Positions 25,125-35,213 of a stretch of DNA of 64,000 bases are shown here, piece after piece. A program made the translations under genes and the position numbers. The stretch's first letter is position 1. Every line of letters begins with the position of its first letter. The stretch is taken from positions 62,001-126,000 of the forward strand of contig NZ_BOSH01000012.1 of assembly GCF_018403245.1 (NCBI RefSeq), written 5' to 3'. A model generated the notes under the pieces. That model saw only the letters and a list, made by a program, of their open reading frames with translations. It ran no database searches and had not been told where the DNA came from. Source of the DNA: Paenibacillus sp. J2TS4 (GTDB taxonomy: Bacteria; Bacillota; Bacilli; Paenibacillales; NBRC-103111).

Positions 25125-28100
25125 ATGAAAAGGAAAACGAAACAATTTGATTACAAAAGAATTATGAATAGCAGAAATAGTAAATCCAATCGAACTAAGA
25201 AGAAATTGCTTCCGATCATTGCTGCTGCTTCTACCATTGCACTCGCGGCATCACCTTCTGCCAATATTGCCCAAGCATATTCTAATATTGCAAGCCCGGT
25301 GGCGGCACTGAACGTGTCCATGGTTAATCCCATGGCTCTTGGATTAGCGGAGATCAGCATTCTTGGAAACACATCGCTAGTATCCAATCCGGACGGTCAG
25401 CAATACAAGAATGAAGCTGGAAATTATGATATTCAATTAACATTTAGTGGAACAGGCCTTGCTAACGTAGGTCTTGCTAATCCTAAGGTCGTTGTATTCA
25501 CTTTGCCGCCAGAGCTGCAAGGAAAAGTGGTTGGCGAAGTCACAATCGATATTAACTCTCAGTTAACAGCTATTACTCCGGCGGATATTCCCGGGGTGGG
25601 CCCGCTTCTCGATGTTCTGGGAACAGCAATTGCAGCTGTAGCGGCTGTCCCGGGATTGCCTATTGATCTTGATCCGTTAAACACAGCTTTCGAGGGAGTT
25701 CGCAGTTTACAAGACCTTGGGTCTTATGAAGCGTCCGTTCAAGGAATTGTATCGGCGGACGGACAATATATTTATGTTGATTTTACAGATGGATTAGGGG
25801 AGTACGTACGTTCAGCGGTTGGCAACTTATTCGGTCCGCTGCGTCAAGCGGTTCAAGAGTTGGAATATACAGGATGGGGTCCCTTGGATCCGCTGCCGGC
25901 AATCCTTAATCCGCTAATTGATGCTGTAAAAGTTGCTGCTAATCCTATTTTTGATATTGTAGACGGAATTACAGCCGGCACCAGTGACGTATTAACGCAA
26001 TTATTGGATGCTGAATTGCTAGGGGCAACTAATTTCACGCTTAATGCTGAAATGTCCGATCCGCTAGTGGCTGAAGCTACAGTAAGTGCAGCCGCTGTCA
26101 ACGACCCTCTTATTACGGCTGATATATTAACCAGTATTAATTCAGAAGGGGCTCAGACTACTTTACTGTTCGATTTTGATGATACAGATGCCGACGCGGA
26201 TGCTGACGCCGATGCGGATGCCGACGCCGACGCAGATGCTGACGCCGACGCCGATGCGGATGCTGACGCTGATGCGGATGCTGACGCCGATGCTGACGCC
26301 GACGCAGATGCCGACGCCGACGCCGATGCGGATGCCGACGCAGATGCCGACGCCGATGCTGACGCCGACGCCGATGCGGATGCCGACGCTGACGCCGATG
26401 CGGATGCCGATGCGGATGCCGACGCCGACGCCGATGCGGATGCCGACGCTGACGCCGATGCGGATGCCGACGCGGATGCGGATGCCGACGCGGATGCGGA
26501 TGCTGACGCAGATGCCGACGCCGACGCCGATGCGGATGCCGACGCAGATGCCGACGCCGATGCCGACGCTGACGCCGATGCGGATGCCGATGCGGATGCG
26601 GATGCCGACGCCGATGCGGATGCCGACGCCGACGCCGATGCGGATGCCGACGCCGATGCGGATGCCGACGCGGATGCGGATGCGGATGCGGATGCCGATG
26701 CTGACGCCGATGCGGATGCTGACGCCGATGCGGATGCGGATGCGGATGCTGACGCCGATGCGGATGCGGATGCGGATGCGGATGCTGACGCCGACGCCGA
26801 TGCCGACGCTGATGCTGACGCGGATGCGGATGCCGATGCTGACGCTGATGCCGATGCGGATGCCGACGCCGATGCGGATGCGGATGCCGATGCAGATGCC
26901 GATGCGGACGCTGATGCGGATGCGGATGCCGACGCTGATGCGGATGCTGACGCCGACGCCGATGCGGATGCGGACGCCGACGCGGATGCCGATGCTGACG
27001 CTGATGCCGACGCTGACGCGGATGCGGATGCGGATGCTGACGCCGATGCCGACGCTGATGCGGATGCCGATGCTGACGCCGATGCGGATGCCGACGCCGA
27101 TGCGGATGCCGACGCGGATGCCGACGCTGACGCCGATGCAGATGCTGACGCGGATGCCGACGCTGACGCCGACGCCGACGCAGATGCGGATGCCGACGCA
27201 GATGCCGATGCTGATGCCGACGCCGACGCTGATGCCGACGCTGACGCTGATGCCGACGCCGACGCTGATGCCGACGCGGATGCGGATGCGGATGCTGACG
27301 CTGATGCCGACGCCGATGCGGATGCCGATGCTGACGCTGATGCAGATGCCGATGCAGATGCCGACGCTGACGCTGATGCAGATGCCGATGCGGATGCTGA
27401 CGCTGACGCTGACGCTGATGCCGACGCGGATGCTGACGCCGACGCTGACGCTGATGCCGACGCTGACGCTGATGCCGATGCTGACGCGGATGCTGACGCT
27501 GATGCCGATGCTGATGCGGATGCGGACGCTGACGCCGACGCGGACGCTGACGCGGATGCTGACGCCGACGCCGACGCCGACGCTGACGCCGATGCTGACG
27601 CTGACGCCGATGCTGACGCCGACGCCGATGCTGACGCCGACGCGGATGCCGACGCGGATGCGGATGCTGACGCCGATGCCGACGCTGATGCAGATGCCGA
27701 CGCTGATGCAGATGCCGACGCCGATGCGGATGCTGACGCCGATGCGGATGCTGATGCTGATGCCGACGCCGATGCTGACGCGGATGCTGACGCTGACGCT
27801 GATGCGGATGCCGACGCCGACGCTGATGCCGACGCCGATGCGGATGCCGACGCGGATGCGGATGCGGATGCGGATGCTGACGCGGATGCCGACGCGGATG
27901 CGGATGCTGACGCTGACGCGGATGCCGACGCTGATGCTGACGCCGATGCAGATGCTGATGCTGACGCAGATGCCGACGCGGATGCGGATGCGGATGCCGA
28001 CGCTGACGCCGACGCCGATGCGGATGCCGACGCGGATGCGGATGCCGACGCGGATGCGGATGCCGATGCCGACGCTGATGCCGACGCGGATGCGGATGCT

Positions 28101-28772
28101 GACGCCGATGCTGACGCAGATGCCGACGCTGACGCCGATGCGGATGCCGATGCAGATGCCGACGCTGACGCTGATGCAGATGCCGACGCCGATTCGGATT
28201 CGGACTCTGACGACGACGATGATGACAACGGTGGAAACAACAACGGTGGAAACAATAGCGGCGGAAACAACAACGGTGGAAACAATAGCGGTGGAAACAA
28301 CAACGGTGGAAACAATAACGGCGGAAGCAACAATGGAGGAAACAATAATAACGGCGGAAGCAACAACGAGGAATACATTGCAATCACTCCGGTTGAGAGA
28401 ATCGACAGCGGAATCGCGCCAGGTCGAGATGCCGACAACGATGGCAGCAACTCAGGCGGAGGTTCCGACTCCAATAGTGGTTCCGGAAATAGCACGGAAG
28501 AGGACACAGATCCGGACTCCACAAGCATTGTGGATCAACCTTCCATTCCTGCGGATGGTGCCGGGAATGCGAATACGGATGCTGGCGAAGGGTATTCGAA
28601 TGTGAGTGACCCGGGAGCTAACGCAAATGCGAACGCGAACGCGAATGCCAATGCCAATGAAGGCGCGAAGCTGCCCAACACTTCGACCGGAATGGCCAAT
28701 TGGGGACTCGCAGGGATGCTGGCTATGCTCGGAGGATGGTTAACTCGGAGAAGATTTACTAAGAAACAATAA
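25125..28772 (+). CDS. Secreted LPNTS cell-wall surface protein with a 334-unit Asp-Ala stalk
   Basis: A 1215-residue sortase substrate. Residues 1-50 are a long basic leader with a hydrophobic core (LLPIIAAASTIALAASPS) and likely cleavage after IAQA. About 60-350 is a globular, beta-rich adhesin-like domain that I cannot place in a family. Residues 355-1022 are (Asp-Ala)334 without interruption. A DSDSDS and poly-Asp step follows, then an Asn-Gly-Gly-rich linker, a Ser/Asp-rich segment and a short (Ala-Asn) run. The C-terminus is a standard sorting signal: LPNTS, the hydrophobic segment WGLAGMLAMLGGWL and the RRRFTKK tail. LPNTS is closer to the class D pattern (LPDTS of B. subtilis YhcR) than to LPXTG. 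ATG 25125 follows AAAGGAGGAGG. The matching sortase is two genes downstream. Confidence 0.9.
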   Translation: MKRKTKQFDYKRIMNSRNSKSNRTKKKLLPIIAAASTIALAASPSANIAQAYSNIASPVAALNVSMVNPMALGLAEISILGNTSLVSNPDGQQYKNEAGNYDIQLTFSGTGLANVGLANPKVVVFTLPPELQGKVVGEVTIDINSQLTAITPADIPGVGPLLDVLGTAIAAVAAVPGLPIDLDPLNTAFEGVRSLQDLGSYEASVQGIVSADGQYIYVDFTDGLGEYVRSAVGNLFGPLRQAVQELEYTGWGPLDPLPAILNPLIDAVKVAANPIFDIVDGITAGTSDVLTQLLDAELLGATNFTLNAEMSDPLVAEATVSAAAVNDPLITADILTSINSEGAQTTLLFDFDDTDADADADADADADADADADADADADADADADADADADADADADADADADADADADADADADADADADADADADADADADADADADADADADADADADADADADADADADADADADADADADADADADADADADADADADADADADADADADADADADADADADADADADADADADADADADADADADADADADADADADADADADADADADADADADADADADADADADADADADADADADADADADADADADADADADADADADADADADADADADADADADADADADADADADADADADADADADADADADADADADADADADADADADADADADADADADADADADADADADADADADADADADADADADADADADADADADADADADADADADADADADADADADADADADADADADADADADADADADADADADADADADADADADADADADADADADADADADADADADADADADADADADADADADADADADADADADADADADADADADADADADADADADADADADADADADADADADADADADADADADADADADADADADADADADADADADADADADADADADADADADADADADADADADADADADADADADADADADADADADADADADADADADADADADADADADADADADADSDSDSDDDDDDNGGNNNGGNNSGGNNNGGNNSGGNNNGGNNNGGSNNGGNNNNGGSNNEEYIAITPVERIDSGIAPGRDADNDGSNSGGGSDSNSGSGNSTEEDTDPDSTSIVDQPSIPADGAGNANTDAGEGYSNVSDPGANANANANANANANEGAKLPNTSTGMANWGLAGMLAMLGGWLTRRRFTKKQ
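26187..28190 (+). repeat. Coding hexanucleotide array GAYGCN x334
   Basis: 2004 bases in exact six-base periodicity encode Asp-Ala only. Every unit is GAT or GAC followed by any GCN codon, and the synonymous choice varies without a simple longer period. The array keeps several reading frames open on both strands, giving long artificial Ser-Ala, Arg-His-Pro and Met-Pro-Thr-rich frames. Confidence 0.97.
28227..28367 (+). repeat. Asn-Gly-Gly coding repeats after the Asp-Ala array
   Basis: 47 codons made of AAC/AAT-rich and GGT/GGA/GGC units (NGGNNNGGNNSGG pattern). It forms a flexible linker between the stalk and the anchor segment. Confidence 0.85.
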
Positions 28773-28920
28773 GCTATATCTATAACACGGTCTATTAAAT
28801 CATTATGCTTTGGAGAAATCCCCTGCCTTTAATGCGATCGGATCATTTGAACAAGCGAATGACATTAAGGAGTGGGGGATTTCTCAATATACTATAGTAG
28901 TGTGCTACGAGGTGATCCTG

Positions 28921-30609
28921 ATGGGTGCAGCTTTAGATATCGAGACCTTTGAAGACAAGGTTTCCGTTCTGAAACCAAAAATCATTTCACATGTGAACGA
29001 AGTAACCGAAGCCATGGAAACATTTTTCGGAAGAACCCCCAAATATGTTATATTTATTTCCATCAGCGATATCAAGGAACGGGCGCGTGTTTTTGTCGGA
29101 ATTGGGAACTCGGCCGAATCGAGTTGGCAGAATGCTATGATTGCTTGCAGGAAAGAAATCAAGAATAATCGTTGGCAGCCTGTGTGGGTCAAGGTAGACC
29201 TGGTTAAAGAGATCAAAACCTACACACTGGAGGAATTTCTGGAGTACTCTACCAAAACGAGAAAAAATTATTTGCGTGAAGGACTTTCGCTGGATCCTTT
29301 TTTTCATACTGCTTTTCTGGAGCAGGAATGGAATGCCAACGGGTTTATAAAAAGAGAGGACAGCAAACCAAAGGACGAGCTCCATTTATCCAATATTAAC
29401 TTTTATTTAAAAACATACCGCTCCTTAAAAAATCCGATCCAGGCCGAGCATATCCAACAAGTTTATTTGTTCAGTACATACAGCTATTTTTACGATACCG
29501 AATGCCATGAATTGCACAGCGGACCGCTGCATAACGGACGAAGGAAGATAGACCACATCGACAAAGAGACGGTCTATCAACTGATCGATCATTCTTCGAC
29601 CTATTTGGCCAACCAGGTGGGACCGAACGGGAAATTTATATATGGTTATTTTCCCAGCTTTAATAGACAAATACGCTTCTACAATATGCTGAGACATGCA
29701 AGTACGACGTATTCCATGATCGAAGCGTATGAAGTAACGCGTAATGATCAGCTCGCCTCCCACATTCAGCGGGCATGCGATTATTTAATTAAGGAAGGGA
29801 TCGAGTTTGTCCAGGGCCGGGGGACGGAGACGCTCGCTTATGTTGTGGAGAGAGAAAGCGGGAACGAAATCAAGCTAGGCGCTAATGCGGCGGCGATTCT
29901 GGCTTTGTCCAAGTTCACCAGCGTTTTTCAAACCTCCCAATTTAGAGGGGTTATGACCGCTCTTGCGAACGGCATCGTGGCGATGCAAGATCCGGACAGC
30001 GGAGGCTTTGTCCATGTTTTGAATTTCCCCGATCTATCGGTTAAAGATAAATTCAGAATTGTCTATTATGATGGAGAGGCCGCCTTTGCCTTGATGAGGC
30101 TGTACGCTATCGACCAGAACCCGAAATGGCTGCATACGGTTGAGAAAGCCTTTGCCTATTTTATTAAGAACGATTATTGGAAATATCATGACCATTGGTT
30201 AAGTTACTGTACGAATGAGTTGACTGAGTATAGACCTTTGAAGGAATATTTTGAATTCGGAATTAAAAATGTGGAGAAGAAGCTGGACTTTATTCTGCAT
30301 CGGGATACGACCTACCCGACCTTCTTGGAATTGTTGATGGCTTCGTATAAAATGATTCGTAAAATGAAGTCGCTTGGCATGGAGGATTTGCTTGAAGAAT
30401 TCGACCATGACAAGCTGATGGCCGCAATTGAAGGTAGAGTAAGGCATCAATTGAATGGCTACTTTTTTCCGGAAGTGGCCATGTATTTTAAAAATCCGCA
30501 AACAATTGCAGGGTCATTCTACATTCGTCATCATTCATTTCGCTGCAGGATTGACGACGTAGAGCATAATATTTCGGGCTACTATAATTACTATAATGAA
30601 TTTATGTAA
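28921..30609 (+). CDS. Unrecognised protein, probable alpha/alpha-barrel, of the surface locus
   Basis: A 562-residue protein without signal peptide or membrane segment. The first 150 residues form an alpha/beta unit (KYVIFISISDIKERARVFVG, RWQPVWVKVDLV). The rest is helical, with paired-helix repeats such as YNMLRHASTTYSMIEAYEVT, LGANAAAILALSKF, YYDGEAAFALMRLY and WLHTVEKAFAYFIKNDYWKY, resembling six-hairpin glycosidase, epimerase or cyclase folds. I cannot name the family. ATG 28921 follows GAGGTGA at five bases; an upstream TTG extension at 28810 lacks a good site. It lies between the Asp-Ala surface protein and the sortase, in the same direction, so it probably helps make or modify the same surface structure. 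Confidence 0.6.
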   Translation: MGAALDIETFEDKVSVLKPKIISHVNEVTEAMETFFGRTPKYVIFISISDIKERARVFVGIGNSAESSWQNAMIACRKEIKNNRWQPVWVKVDLVKEIKTYTLEEFLEYSTKTRKNYLREGLSLDPFFHTAFLEQEWNANGFIKREDSKPKDELHLSNINFYLKTYRSLKNPIQAEHIQQVYLFSTYSYFYDTECHELHSGPLHNGRRKIDHIDKETVYQLIDHSSTYLANQVGPNGKFIYGYFPSFNRQIRFYNMLRHASTTYSMIEAYEVTRNDQLASHIQRACDYLIKEGIEFVQGRGTETLAYVVERESGNEIKLGANAAAILALSKFTSVFQTSQFRGVMTALANGIVAMQDPDSGGFVHVLNFPDLSVKDKFRIVYYDGEAAFALMRLYAIDQNPKWLHTVEKAFAYFIKNDYWKYHDHWLSYCTNELTEYRPLKEYFEFGIKNVEKKLDFILHRDTTYPTFLELLMASYKMIRKMKSLGMEDLLEEFDHDKLMAAIEGRVRHQLNGYFFPEVAMYFKNPQTIAGSFYIRHHSFRCRIDDVEHNISGYYNYYNEFM

Positions 30610-30643
30610 AGGGAGACCCGTGCCATGAAAGAGGAAGATGACG

Positions 30644-31276
30644 ATGGGGAAAAAAATCGGCTCTTTGTTCATTCTGATAGGTTTCCTTTTCGTTTCCATT
30701 AGTATCTATCAATATTTTAACCATAAGATAGGGATGCAGAAAGCGTTGGCTGAGGCCGAAGCTTTGATCAGCTCTGTGGAGACGGAGCCCGCTACACCGG
30801 AACCGGAGGACGACAAGGAATCTTTGGCCGCTCAGCTCGCGGCTCAGCTTGCGGCCAGACAGCAATTTAATCCGAACGATCATGATGCTGTCGGGGTATT
30901 GCAAATTCCTAAACTTGATGCGAAGCTGCCTATCATTGAAGGAACGGAAGAAGAAATGCTCGCTAAAGGAGTGGGGCATTACAAGACGACGGCCTTTCCG
31001 ATGGACAATGAACAAATTTTGTTATCGGGCCATCGCGATACCGTGTTTAGAAATTTTGGCGAGCTGGCGATCGGAGACCGTTTAATAGTAGATATGCCTT
31101 ATGGATCTTTTGAATACGAGATCCAAGAAACTGAAATTGTCTCCAGCGATGATACAACGGTGATTGGTCCTAAGGGGGAGGAAGTGTTAACCCTGTCGAC
31201 CTGCTATCCGTTTCGATACGTAGGCGACGCTCCAGATCGATTTATCGTTTATGCTTATCCAGTTGCAGATGAATGA
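30644..31276 (+). CDS. Class-D-like sortase
   Basis: Membrane-anchored transpeptidase of about 210 residues that cleaves the sorting signal and joins the protein to peptidoglycan. An N-terminal anchor helix (IGSLFILIGFLFVSISIYQY) and an acidic linker precede the catalytic barrel. Catalytic H130 lies in LLSGHRDT, C187 in TLSTCYPF and R199 in DRFIVYAYP. TLSTC and the compact barrel fit class D (YhcS-like). ATG 30644 is spaced six bases from GAGGAAG; the ATG at 30638 is closer than usual. The LPNTS protein upstream is its obvious substrate. It is separated by only about 30 bases from the preceding gene. Confidence 0.9.
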   Translation: MGKKIGSLFILIGFLFVSISIYQYFNHKIGMQKALAEAEALISSVETEPATPEPEDDKESLAAQLAAQLAARQQFNPNDHDAVGVLQIPKLDAKLPIIEGTEEEMLAKGVGHYKTTAFPMDNEQILLSGHRDTVFRNFGELAIGDRLIVDMPYGSFEYEIQETEIVSSDDTTVIGPKGEEVLTLSTCYPFRYVGDAPDRFIVYAYPVADE

Positions 31277-31432
31277 GCAGTTGAAAGCAGCCTTTGTTCC
31301 GGTATTCCATTATATGGATGCCGGGCTTTGTTGTCTAGTGACGCTCGTTGATGGTGAGATGTTCAAAAATTGTTCAGTTTCTTATGAGACTATACTGAGT
31401 TATCATACAAACTGAGCCAAAGGTGTGATCTT

Positions 31433-34400
31433 TTGCACGATGTACATTCTTCCTACAACGTACCTCTTGTAGTGCTGTCCGTCTTTATCTCTATTTTTGC
31501 CTCCTATGCTTCATTAAATATAGTAGACAGGGTTATCCTACAGCAAGGGCGATCCAAGGTGGTTTGGATCATTATCGGGTCCTGTGTCAAAGGACTCGGG
31601 ATTTGGTCTATGCATTTCGTCGGCATGCTGGCGTTTCATCTGTCCTTCGAGGTACGATATGATCCGTGGCTATTAGCGCTATCGATGGTGCTTCCCATTG
31701 TTGCCGCCTTTGTTGCGCTGCAGTTTGTCACCTGTGAAGTCGTCTCTAATTTCCAGACGGTTATTGGCAGCCTGTTTATGGGCCTGGCGATTACCGTTAT
31801 GCACTACACAGGGATGGCCGCCATGATTATTCCTGCCAACATCAGCTACAATCCGTATCTTGTCATTCTGTCCCTTCTTATTGCGATTACAGTTTCCTAC
31901 GCAGCGTTGTATATTTATTTTAACTACAAGAAGGGCTCGCGGAAATCGACCTATGGTGTGAGGATTGCCGGGAGCTGCTTGATCGGCCTGGCTATTGCCA
32001 GCATGCACTATACAGGGATGGCTGCGGCTAACTTTACACTAACCGAGGAAGTATCCGATTTGCCAAGCGAGCCATCGGCTGTCAACAATGTCGAGCTGGC
32101 CGTATGGATCGGGATAGCGGCTCTGTTTATTTTGCTGCTGATCATTTTCCTTCAGTCTATTGAGCGCCGCGTCGAAGTTCGCTGGGCCAAATGGAATGAA
32201 CGGCGCTATCAATTTATGTTCGAGCATAACCCGGATATCGTCTGCCTCTATGATTTGCAAGGCAAGCTGTTGCAGGCCAATTCCTCCCTGGAAGCTAAAA
32301 CAGGCTATATGCTTGGGGAACTGCAGGATCAAACGATTCTTGAGCTTCTCGATCCGCGGGACCGGAATAAAGTGTTGGCCAAATTTAAAAGAGTATCTGC
32401 AGGCAGATCCCAGAGTGTTGAGTTTGCTCTGCGCCATAAGAACGGACAGATCCTGTATTTAAATACAACGATCGTACCGTTGATTGTAAATGGTGAGATC
32501 ATCGATATTTATACCATCTCGAAAGATATTACAGAACGCAAGCAAGCGGAGAATGCGCTTAAGAAAAGCGAGGCCAGCTTGACAGAGGCTCAACAGATTG
32601 CCAAGCTCGGCAGCTGGGAATGGGACTTGCTGACGAACGAATGGAACTTGTCGATGGGATTGCGCCGAATTTTTGGGGATATGGAGAAGCTAGCGATGGA
32701 GGAGATCATTTCTTTTGTCCATTTGGAAGACCGCCCGCACTTTAGGCGCGTAGTCAAAGCTGCGATACAGCAAAGAAGTGAATGTACGCTTGACTTTAGA
32801 GTGGTTCTGCCGGATCGATCGCTCAGGTACTGTTATACGGAGATTCATGCCGAAAGGGATGCCTGGGGCACTGCTCTCCGCATGTATGGCTTCGTCCAGG
32901 ACATTACGGAACGTAAGCTGTTAGAAATGAAATTACGTGAAGCGACTCAAGCCAAAAGCAAATTTCTGGCCAATATGAGTCATGAAATCCGAACACCGCT
33001 GAACGCTATTATAGGATTGAGTCATCTGGTTCAGACAACGGAGCTGTCTGACAAGCAAAAGGATTATGTCCATAAAATTCAGTCTGCCTCACAATCTTTG
33101 TTAGGCGTTATTAATAATATTCTGGATTTTTCCAAAATCGAAGCGGGGAAAGTAGAGCTGGAAGCCATCTCTTTTCAGCTTGACCGTGTTCTCAAGGAAG
33201 TTACGGACGTCATCTCCCTAAGCGCTGCCGAGAAGGAACTGGAAATTTTCCTGTTCTCCGAATGGAATGTTCCACGAGAGCTGATAGGAGATCCGCAGCG
33301 GCTGGCGCAAGTTTTAATCAATCTATCGTACAATGCCGTTAAATTTACAGATGAAGGAGAAATAGTTATACGTGTTCAACTGATCTCGCAAAAGGAGGAT
33401 CGGGTGAAGCTGAAATTTTCCATCAAGGATACAGGGATCGGACTTACTTCGCAGCAGCAAGCCGTTATTTTTCGATCGTTTACTCAGGCCAATGAGTCGA
33501 CGACACGCAAATATGGGGGCACCGGATTAGGCTTGGCGATCAGCCAACAATTGGTCGGGATGATGAACGGCAGTTTTACTGTACACAGCTGGATCGGGGA
33601 AGGAAGCACCTTCTCTTTTACGGCGGAGTTCGGATTGCAGAAGATTCGGTCACGTCTTCTTATGCCTATGGGTAAGGAACGATACAAGCTTCTGGTAGTC
33701 GATAATAATACAACATCCCAAGAGGCCATTAAAGCCTCCCTGTCACCTGAGTTTTTTCAAGTGATTTGTACGGACGGAGCATCAGGGGATGGGGATCAGG
33801 GATGGCTTGACGCGCTTGGCGAGAAATGTCCGGGTTCAGGCTGCGATCTTGTTCTGCTTGATTGGAACACAGACAAAAGTAATGGATTTCAAGTTCTGAG
33901 AGGCTTTGGGAATAGTTCTAAAGAAAGTGGTATCCCAATCCTTACCATGATAAACTGGTTTCAACGAAACGAAATAGATGCTATTACCGGTTTAAACCGG
34001 CCAATCTCTGTTATAGAAAAGCCTTTTAACCATGTCGAGCTGCTCACCGCTCTTCAGAAGCTTCTGCTGCCGGCCAACAAGTCTTCGGCTGAAGAAATGT
34101 ACGATCCTTCTCTTTTCAGTACAATGGAAGAAGAGTTAAGGAATGCGCGGATTTTGGTTGCTGAGGATAATCCATTAAATCATTTGATTTATCAGGGAAT
34201 GCTTGAGCCTTATTTCCATGATATCTCTCTGGTTAGTAACGGAAAAGAAGCGGTCGATAAATTCGTTCGTATGTCATTCCAGCCGTACGATATCGTGTTG
34301 ATGGATTTGCAGATGCCGGAGTTGGACGGGTTTGAGGCCGCTCGACTTATTCGCCAGCACGATGCCCGGACTCCGATCATCGCCATATCCGCATCAGCCT

Positions 34401-35212
34401 TGTTAGAGGATAAACAGAAGTGCCTGGAATTGGGGATGAATGATTTTATTTCTAAGCCGATCGTTCCGACCCATCTGATTTCGACTATTATTAAATGGCT
34501 TAAAGCTGGAATGGACGATTCGGGAGAGCCGTTCGTTGAGTCTGCCCTGCTGTCTGCTGCCAGCCGTTCTGACTTTCCGTCGAGGCCATCGGACGTACTG
34601 GACCAGGACGCTTTATTAAACCGGCTTAATGGAGATACCAACCGTCTCTATCATATATTAAACTTGTTTCTTAAGGAGCATTTGCAGATTATTGAACATA
34701 TTCGAGAATCCTTGATCAGAAGGGATTATAGCGCGGCTGGCCGATTTGTACATAATTTAAAAGGAGCGGCTGGCAATCTGTCGATGAATTCTGTTTTCCA
34801 GAATACTGCCGAATTGGAGCAAGCTCTTAAACGAGGGGAAGAAACGAAGATTGCAGAGCTAATGGAACAACTGGAGCTTCTTCTGGATTCCGTCAGACAA
34901 AAAATACCTGTTCTGTTGAAGGAAGCCGATGAGGCTCCGGAGCTGAAGCTGCCCGAACCAGCTGTGAACAGGGAGGAGGTCAGATCTCTCATTAAAGAGC
35001 TGGACAGCCAGTTAAGCCGGAACAGTATGACCGCTCTTAAGGTAGTGGATCACCTGTCGGCGGCACTCGGCGGACATTCCTTGACAAGCGAAAGAATGAA
35101 GAGCATCTCACGTTCTATCAAGGAATTGGATTATATACAGGCAAGACAAGCGTTGCAGGAACTGGATGAAATATTACAATATCAGCAGCCCGAAAACAGG
35201 ATGGAGGTATAA
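31433..35212 (+). CDS. MHYT-domain hybrid sensor histidine kinase with PAS, two REC and Hpt domains
   Basis: A 1259-residue membrane phosphorelay protein. The N-terminal MHYT sensor (about 1-245) has three signature helices, SMHFVGM (59-65), VMHYTGMAAM and SMHYTGMAAANF, which may bind copper and sense O2, NO or CO. Two PAS domains (about 260-500) follow. HisKA has H517 in MSHEIRTPLNAI; HATPase has DTGIGLT and GGTGLGLAIS. A first, degenerate REC (about 750-870) keeps LLDW. A full REC (about 903-1020) has its Asp in LMDLQMPELDG. A C-terminal Hpt has H about 1106 in VHNLKGAAGNL. Translation starts at TTG 31433 after AAAGGTGTGA. The receiver gene one base downstream is its likely partner. Confidence 0.9.
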   Translation: MHDVHSSYNVPLVVLSVFISIFASYASLNIVDRVILQQGRSKVVWIIIGSCVKGLGIWSMHFVGMLAFHLSFEVRYDPWLLALSMVLPIVAAFVALQFVTCEVVSNFQTVIGSLFMGLAITVMHYTGMAAMIIPANISYNPYLVILSLLIAITVSYAALYIYFNYKKGSRKSTYGVRIAGSCLIGLAIASMHYTGMAAANFTLTEEVSDLPSEPSAVNNVELAVWIGIAALFILLLIIFLQSIERRVEVRWAKWNERRYQFMFEHNPDIVCLYDLQGKLLQANSSLEAKTGYMLGELQDQTILELLDPRDRNKVLAKFKRVSAGRSQSVEFALRHKNGQILYLNTTIVPLIVNGEIIDIYTISKDITERKQAENALKKSEASLTEAQQIAKLGSWEWDLLTNEWNLSMGLRRIFGDMEKLAMEEIISFVHLEDRPHFRRVVKAAIQQRSECTLDFRVVLPDRSLRYCYTEIHAERDAWGTALRMYGFVQDITERKLLEMKLREATQAKSKFLANMSHEIRTPLNAIIGLSHLVQTTELSDKQKDYVHKIQSASQSLLGVINNILDFSKIEAGKVELEAISFQLDRVLKEVTDVISLSAAEKELEIFLFSEWNVPRELIGDPQRLAQVLINLSYNAVKFTDEGEIVIRVQLISQKEDRVKLKFSIKDTGIGLTSQQQAVIFRSFTQANESTTRKYGGTGLGLAISQQLVGMMNGSFTVHSWIGEGSTFSFTAEFGLQKIRSRLLMPMGKERYKLLVVDNNTTSQEAIKASLSPEFFQVICTDGASGDGDQGWLDALGEKCPGSGCDLVLLDWNTDKSNGFQVLRGFGNSSKESGIPILTMINWFQRNEIDAITGLNRPISVIEKPFNHVELLTALQKLLLPANKSSAEEMYDPSLFSTMEEELRNARILVAEDNPLNHLIYQGMLEPYFHDISLVSNGKEAVDKFVRMSFQPYDIVLMDLQMPELDGFEAARLIRQHDARTPIIAISASALLEDKQKCLELGMNDFISKPIVPTHLISTIIKWLKAGMDDSGEPFVESALLSAASRSDFPSRPSDVLDQDALLNRLNGDTNRLYHILNLFLKEHLQIIEHIRESLIRRDYSAAGRFVHNLKGAAGNLSMNSVFQNTAELEQALKRGEETKIAELMEQLELLLDSVRQKIPVLLKEADEAPELKLPEPAVNREEVRSLIKELDSQLSRNSMTALKVVDHLSAALGGHSLTSERMKSISRSIKELDYIQARQALQELDEILQYQQPENRMEV

Positions 35213-35213
35213 A

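Noticed and set aside
26187..28190. CRISPR array or satellite-type DNA
   Set aside because: Units are six bases with no spacers, and the array is in frame within a secreted protein, so it is a coding repeat.
26153..28605. Very long Ser-Ala, Arg-His-Pro and Met-Pro-Thr-rich open frames overlapping the surface protein
   Set aside because: They arise automatically because the GAYGCN array contains no stop in these frames. They have no ribosome sites or protein-like ends; only the Asp-Ala frame has signal peptide and sorting signal.
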